This document shows, in pieces, positions 59,923 to 64,000 of a stretch of DNA of 64,000 bases. Made by a program: the position numbers and the translations under genes. The notes under the pieces are model-generated. The model was given only the letters and a program-made list of their open reading frames with translations. It had not been told where the DNA came from and searched no databases. This stretch comes from Actinoallomurus purpureus. Lineage in GTDB: Bacteria; Actinomycetota; Actinomycetes; Streptosporangiales; Streptosporangiaceae. Position 1 is the first letter of the stretch. Every line of letters starts with the position of its first letter. The DNA lies in the NCBI RefSeq assembly GCF_024055795.1, contig NZ_JAMXMY010000009.1, positions 248,001 through 312,000 on the forward strand. Reading direction: 5' to 3'.

Positions 59923-60498
59923 ATGGCCATGCCGCTTCCAGCAGATGCGCCGCATGACCACTACACCGTCGAGGACTGGCTGAACCTGCCCGAGACCATC
60001 GGGCAGCGGATCGAGCTCATCGACGGGAGTTTCGTGGTGAGTCCCACGCCCTTGTCCAACCATCAGATCTGCGCGGGCAGGTTGCGCACGCTACTCGCGG
60101 CCGCGGCACCCGAAGACCTTGAGGTGGTCGAGGCGTTCGGGGTGCGGACGGCGACCGAGGTTGCGATTCCCGATGTCGTGGTCGGTGATGCGGATGTGTT
60201 GCTCGCCGGGGCAGCTGCGTTGCAGCCCGAGCAGACCCATCTCGTGGTGGAGATCGTCAGCCAGGGCAACCGTCGCCGGGATTATCACGAAAAGCCGCGG
60301 ATCTATGCGGCCGCCGGTATCCCCGTCTTCCTCCGGATTGAGCTGATCGGGGCGAACCCGCCGTACGTCGAGGTGCTGAGCCTGCGTGACGGCGCCTACG
60401 TCAGTGTCGCGCATGCGGACGCCGGGCAGATCGTGAAGCTGACCGAGCCGTTCCCGGTCGAGTTTTATCCGGCGAGGCTGCTCGGCCGCCGCCTCTGA
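59923..60498 (+). CDS. Uma2/DUF820 family PD-(D/E)xK nuclease-fold protein
   Basis: 191 aa from ATG 59923, with GGAGG ten bases and AAGG two bases upstream; the ATG at 59902 has none. The fold markers are YTVEDWLNLPETIGQRIELI at the start, the catalytic Asp in EVAIPDVVVGD, and ExK-like LVVEIVSQGNRRRDYHEK. This family is hugely expanded in actinomycetes and cyanobacteria; its role is unknown, perhaps restriction of foreign DNA or a domesticated transposon function. It is a solo gene, active-site residues intact. Confidence 0.9.
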   Translation: MAMPLPADAPHDHYTVEDWLNLPETIGQRIELIDGSFVVSPTPLSNHQICAGRLRTLLAAAAPEDLEVVEAFGVRTATEVAIPDVVVGDADVLLAGAAALQPEQTHLVVEIVSQGNRRRDYHEKPRIYAAAGIPVFLRIELIGANPPYVEVLSLRDGAYVSVAHADAGQIVKLTEPFPVEFYPARLLGRRL

Positions 60499-60718
60499 TC
60501 GGGTCACTGGGACAGAGTCTTCCGGGACGGCAGGTCGCGGAACGTGGCTAAAGCCTGCGATCCGCAACCCGGGCGTATGCAGTCATCGCGGGGTGAGTTC
60601 GCTAGGTGCGGCTCGGTGACCGGCGCTTCTCGATTCCTGATCGGTCTGGTCACCTGTTTCGCCGCGCACGACGGGATCCCCGCCGTCGCACGCGCCGGGT
60701 GGCGCCGGGCGCGGCGCA
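60499..60718. other. 220-bp convergent intergenic region
   Basis: Between the convergent Uma2 and AraC genes. No gene or clear terminator stem was found. Confidence 0.4.
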
Positions 60719-61549
60719 TCACGGGCCTGCCGCTCGAAAACGGTCGCGATACGCCGTCGGGCTGAACGCGAAGAAGTGCCCGAACCGGCGACTGGCGTAG
60801 TTCGGATCGGACCAGCCGACCATCCTGCCGATCGCCGCGACAGAAAGCTCCGTCTCGATCAGCAGCGCTGCGGCGCGTTCCGCACGCAACCTGCCCAAAT
60901 AGGTCATCGGCGGCATGTCGAACCGCGCGGTGAACAGGCGTGCCAAGTAGGAGGGCGACAGGTTCACCGAGGCGGCGAGTTCGGTGAGAGTCCAGGGGTG
61001 CTGGATGTCGTCTTCCAGCAGTCGTGCCGCCGCAGGTACGGCGGAGTGCATGTCACCGGCCGGGACCGGGGGGAGGGCGGCGGTCGTTCCACCGAGCACG
61101 CAGAGCAGCAGCCCCACCCGTACGGCATGCGCCACTCCGGCCGCATCATCGTTCAGCGCGGCGAAACCTGCCTCGGCGACCTGGAGCGTCGCGGCATCGA
61201 GCTGGAGCGAAGGGCAGGAGGTGTTCAGCACCCGGCCGAGCCGTGGCTCCGCGCGCAGCCAGGCCAGCTCGTGCCGGAACACCTCCGGGCCGACGTAGAC
61301 GTTGTGCACCACCAGCCCACGGCAGTCTCGGTAGCCGTGCCAGTCCCCGGGGCGCAGCAGCACCGCCGATCCACGCTCGAGGGCCCACTCACCGCCGGCC
61401 GAGACGTGCGTTGCCGCGCCCGCGGTGACCACGGCCAGCTCGATGAAGTCATGGCCGTGGGCCTCGGTATCGCGCTGCAACTCATGCCGCTCGAAAACGA
61501 CCGGTGGACGGCCCGGCGCGAGGACATCGGCTCGCCGAACGCGGTGCAT
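60719..61549 (-). CDS. AraC-family transcriptional regulator
   Basis: 276 aa from ATG 61549, with GAGGAG five bases upstream. An N-terminal cupin-like sensor (HDFIELAVVTAGAATHVSAGG, RPGDWHGY) is followed by the double helix-turn-helix (WTLTELAASVNLSPSYLARL and SVAAIGRMVGWSDPNYASRR, then FGHFFAFSPTAYRDRF). It is divergent from a PhyH dioxygenase gene 95 bp away, and by the usual arrangement should activate it in response to a small ligand, often a sugar. Confidence 0.93.
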   Translation of the reverse strand: MHRVRRADVLAPGRPPVVFERHELQRDTEAHGHDFIELAVVTAGAATHVSAGGEWALERGSAVLLRPGDWHGYRDCRGLVVHNVYVGPEVFRHELAWLRAEPRLGRVLNTSCPSLQLDAATLQVAEAGFAALNDDAAGVAHAVRVGLLLCVLGGTTAALPPVPAGDMHSAVPAAARLLEDDIQHPWTLTELAASVNLSPSYLARLFTARFDMPPMTYLGRLRAERAAALLIETELSVAAIGRMVGWSDPNYASRRFGHFFAFSPTAYRDRFRAAGP

Positions 61550-61643
61550 CGACACTCCTCACGCCTCCGGACAGCAAGATTGTGCTAGGGCCTGACGCTC
61601 CTGTGCTAGCCGCCGGACCGCCAAGACAGCGACGGTTACCAGT

Positions 61644-62492
61644 ATGGACATCGGCACTCAGCACGCGCGCACCACACCGGACGACCTCAGCGACGAGATG
61701 GTTTCGGCCTACCGCCGGGAGGGTTTCATCCACCTGCCCGGGGTCATCTCGGCCCAGGAGGCCAAGCGGTTCGCCGACGCGGCCATGACCGCCCGGCGTG
61801 CCCTGACCGACCATCACTCCGGATCGATCTTCACCCAGCTGTTGCAACTGTGGCAGCACGACCAGACGTTGCGTGAGCTGACCCTGAACCCGGACCTGGC
61901 CGACCTCGCGACGAGGCTGGCCGGGGTCCCGCTGCGGCTGTGGCATGACCAGCTCCTGATCAAGGAACCGCGCAACGGAGCCGCGACCGAGTTCCACCAG
62001 GACCAGCCGTACTGGCCGCATGCCGGGGCGCGGCATGCGCTCTCGGCCTGGATCGCGCTGGTGGACGTCCCCGTCGAGCGCGGCTGCATGACCTTCATTC
62101 CAGGCTCTCAGCACCTGGACGGACTGAGGCCGCAGGACCTCGCGGACAGCGCGGACCTGCTCGGGCTGGCTCCGGAGCTGGTCTGGGAGCGGCGGGTGAC
62201 CGTGCCGCTGCGCGCGGGCGACTGCACGTTCCACAACGCCCGCCTCGCACACACCGCCACCCCCAACTTCACCGACGATCCCCGCGTCGCACACGTCGTG
62301 ATCTACGTGGACGCCGATGTGACCTTCGCCGCCGAACCCTCGCATCCCGTCACCGACCCGCTCGGCCTCACTGTGGGCGGCCCGCTGCCCGACGAGCACT
62401 TCCCACGTTTCGGCGCTATCGGGTCGCGCGGAGCGCCTGGAGGAACCAGTCGAAGGCCGGGGTCGGCGTCGGCTGGATCGGCCGGCCGTTGA
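61644..62492 (+). CDS. Phytanoyl-CoA dioxygenase (PhyH) family protein
   Basis: 282 aa, non-heme Fe(II)/2-oxoglutarate-dependent oxygenase. Metal ligands are in EFHQDQPYW (HxD) and FHNARLAHTATPN (distal His), and the 2-oxoglutarate arginine is probably in the following DDPRVAHVVIYV. GCMTFIPGSQHL is the typical mid-domain motif. The natural end is probably near PRFGAI; the last ~25 residues (SRGAPGGTSRRPGS) run through antisense to a MerR fragment, suggesting a 3' junction with altered C-terminus. The substrate is unknown; the divergent AraC regulator suggests sugar-related induction. Confidence 0.9.
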   Translation: MDIGTQHARTTPDDLSDEMVSAYRREGFIHLPGVISAQEAKRFADAAMTARRALTDHHSGSIFTQLLQLWQHDQTLRELTLNPDLADLATRLAGVPLRLWHDQLLIKEPRNGAATEFHQDQPYWPHAGARHALSAWIALVDVPVERGCMTFIPGSQHLDGLRPQDLADSADLLGLAPELVWERRVTVPLRAGDCTFHNARLAHTATPNFTDDPRVAHVVIYVDADVTFAAEPSHPVTDPLGLTVGGPLPDEHFPRFGAIGSRGAPGGTSRRPGSASAGSAGR

Positions 62493-62615
62493 TGATGGCC
62501 AGGAGCTGCCGGTAGCGCTCGGCGGGGTGGTCGTCGAACACCTCGAGACGGCGCAGGATCCAGGCGCGGAAGTCCGCTGGAGCAACCGGCCATCCGACGC
62601 CGGCGGCGTGGTCAC
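62416..62615 (-). pseudogene. C-terminal fragment of a MerR-type regulator
   Basis: The frame reads GVGWPVAPADFRAWILRRLE, HPAERYRQLLAIINGRPIQP and AFDWFLQALRATR to TAG at 62416. This is the end of an actinomycete MerR regulator whose N-terminal DNA-binding part is absent. An in-frame stop lies just upstream. It overlaps the 3' end of the PhyH gene. Confidence 0.55.
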
Positions 62616-62642
62616 CCGGCTACCCGACGGCCTCTGACGCGT

Positions 62643-63893
62643 TCACTGGTTTCTGCGCCGGGCCAGCAGCAGGACGCACGCGACGGTGCCGAGCGCCACG
62701 GTGGCGAGTCCTGAGCCGCCGAGCGTCGCTCGTGGGCCCAGCGCCGTGGCGAGCGGTCCGCCGAGTGCCGTGCCGAGCGGCGATGCGGTGAGCAACGCCG
62801 CGCTGCGGGCTGCGAGCATCGCGGCCAGGTGCTGCGGTGGCGCCTTCGCCTGCACAAGCGTCACTGAGAGCGCTACGAACGGTCCGTAGATCGCGCCGCC
62901 GAGCGTGAAGCACGCGACGGTGACGGCCGTCGGCACGTCGAACCCGAACGGCAGCAGCGAGAGCCCCCAGCCGACCACGATGACGACCGTCACGGGCCAG
63001 AGCGGCAGCTGCCGCAGCGCGCCGACCGCGAGCCCGCCGAGCACCGCGCCGATGCCGAACAGCATCCAGTAGAGGCCGAGCAGCGTGCCCGGTGCGTTCA
63101 GGTCGTCGGTCACGTGGAGCGGCAGGGCGACCTCGACCGGGCCGTACAGCAGGTTGAAGAACCAGGTGAGCGTCAGCAACCCGAGCAGCTCGGGATGGGA
63201 CCGCAGCAACGCGAGCCCGCCCCGGGCGGCCGCCTGGTCGACGGGGGAGACGTCCCCTGACTCCGGCAGGCGGGTGCGCGCGACGAGTACGGCGAGGAAC
63301 ACGTAGGTGAGAGCGTCCAGGCCGAGCACGAGCGCGGAGCCGACGTACGTCACCAGCACACCGGCGATCGCGGGCCCGGCGATCGTGGCAGCGAAGTTGA
63401 GCGAGCTGACGAGGGTGTTCGCGGCGAGCCGCTGCTCGTCGGGCAGCAGCTCGGCCAGCAGGGTGTACTTGCCCGCGCTGCCCCACGCGTGCAGCAGCGA
63501 CGAGACCGCCAGCAGTACGACGTACAGCGGCGGCGTGAGCAGCCCTGCGAGCCAGGCGAGCGGTACGACGCCGAGGAACACGCCGCGCACCACATTGTCG
63601 ACGAGCAGCAGCCGCCTGGCCGGCACCCGGCGCAGCCGGCGACCGAACACCAGCGCGCCGACCACGCCCGGCATCGTGTACGCGGCTACCGCGCCGCCGA
63701 CCCACAGCCCTGCGGTTGCCTGCGGCGCGAGCTCGATGGCCAGCCACGCCACCGCGACGAAGCTCATCCCGTCCCCGAGGTACGAGACGGTGAAGCCGAG
63801 GATCAGCCGCCGGAACACCCGGCTTGCGAGCACCGGCCGGTAGGCGGAGGGAACGAGGCGTCGCAGTACCAAGGGCACCGCGTGAAGACGCAC
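62643..63893 (-). CDS. MFS transporter (drug-efflux type)
   Basis: 416 aa with about 12 transmembrane helices. It begins RVFRRLILGFTVSYLGDGMS with FVAVAWLAIEL, typical of 12-TM efflux MFS proteins of the enterobactin/macrolide exporter (EntS/MefA) type, and has the loop 2-3 motif as FGRRLRRVPARRLLLVDN. GTG 63893 is used; the ribosome site is weak. A VOC-family gene ends just upstream on the same strand (63945), so they may be co-transcribed, a pairing often seen in resistance loci. Confidence 0.9.
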   Translation of the reverse strand: MRLHAVPLVLRRLVPSAYRPVLASRVFRRLILGFTVSYLGDGMSFVAVAWLAIELAPQATAGLWVGGAVAAYTMPGVVGALVFGRRLRRVPARRLLLVDNVVRGVFLGVVPLAWLAGLLTPPLYVVLLAVSSLLHAWGSAGKYTLLAELLPDEQRLAANTLVSSLNFAATIAGPAIAGVLVTYVGSALVLGLDALTYVFLAVLVARTRLPESGDVSPVDQAAARGGLALLRSHPELLGLLTLTWFFNLLYGPVEVALPLHVTDDLNAPGTLLGLYWMLFGIGAVLGGLAVGALRQLPLWPVTVVIVVGWGLSLLPFGFDVPTAVTVACFTLGGAIYGPFVALSVTLVQAKAPPQHLAAMLAARSAALLTASPLGTALGGPLATALGPRATLGGSGLATVALGTVACVLLLARRRNQ

Positions 63894-63944
63894 CTGAGAT
63901 CGATCTCGTCTCGGCTGTCAGTCAGGCCTGCGATCGCCGGACGG

Positions 63945-64000
63945 CTCAGCGCACCTCCTGGATGCGGACCATGTTGCCCGCGGGGTCGCGGAAGGCGCAG
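63945..64000 (-). CDS. VOC (glyoxalase/bleomycin resistance) family protein, C-terminus only
   Basis: Only the last codons are in the window: CAFRDPAGNMVRIQEVR then TGA. The F-x-DPxGNxxRIQE ending, containing a metal Glu, is characteristic of VOC-fold proteins. The rest lies beyond the right edge. Confidence 0.7.

Overview
The window is about 70% GC, with dense genes, GTG and ATG starts and strong GC bias at third codon positions, which points to a filamentous actinomycete. Several families fit this: a SAM-IV type riboswitch, DUF397/DUF5753 and DUF574 proteins, a CYP157-like P450 and SseB-repeat proteins. The genus is not fixed by the sequence; Thermomonosporaceae-like is only an inference. 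No plasmid or phage backbone is seen, so this reads as chromosome with a few accessory islands.

Layout. 0-7.1 kb: two paralogous ECF-type sigma factors, each fused to a zinc-finger/transmembrane/Pro-Thr-rich tail, flank an acyl-CoA synthetase; a solute-binding/VWA surface protein follows. 7.8-12 kb: endonuclease/exonuclease/phosphatase protein, TrmH-type RNA methyltransferase, DUF5996 protein and a surface-anchored protein. 12-15.2 kb: a 938-aa protein with three SseB domains and an unassigned C-terminal domain, followed by a small overlapping gene. 15.4-19.8 kb: a PLP class-V enzyme under a SAM-IV riboswitch, a lipoprotein, and a class A penicillin-binding protein separated from the lipoprotein by a 21-bp perfect bidirectional hairpin. 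19.9-24.4 kb: a five-gene, 4-nt-overlapping amino-sugar operon (SIS isomerase/deaminase, ROK kinase, NagA deacetylase, PfkB kinase, class II aldolase) able to take GalNAc or GlcNAc to triose phosphates. 24.5-31.7 kb: isocitrate lyase/PEP mutase-family enzyme, fatty acid desaturase, an intact TnpB transposon, a PucR regulator, a DUF4239 membrane protein and a repetitive surface protein.

31.7-38 kb: PIN/antitoxin pair, DUF574 methyltransferase, a gene-poor kilobase, an XRE regulator divergent from an atypical SDR, a small secreted protein, a solitary EACC1-like protein and a decayed stretch ending at tRNA-Arg(TCT). 38.3-42.3 kb: two direct copies of a roughly 297-bp segment (tail of a beta-galactosidase gene plus tail of a FUSC gene) flank an accessory island. 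It carries two tiny zinc-ribbon genes, an anti-sigma-type ATPase with a 53-aa partner, an XRE-DUF5753 regulator with a truncated DUF397 gene, and an MmpS-like lipoprotein gene without a start codon. 42.2-47.7 kb: intact FUSC, zinc-free L33, and a decaying operon of GT39 glycosyltransferase, truncated ApbE and truncated ferric reductase.

48-54.4 kb: a compact cluster with a CYP157-like P450 lacking the ExxR arginine, an FAD oxidoreductase, a second DUF574 methyltransferase and a large ATPase-LuxR regulator, resembling a small tailoring or signalling locus. 54.5-64 kb: benzaldehyde-type dehydrogenase, a 25-bp direct repeat around a small gene whose start codon reads ATC, YceI, PIG-L deacetylase, membrane protein, Uma2 nuclease-fold protein, AraC regulator with a divergent PhyH dioxygenase, two MerR remnants, an MFS exporter and the end of a VOC protein.
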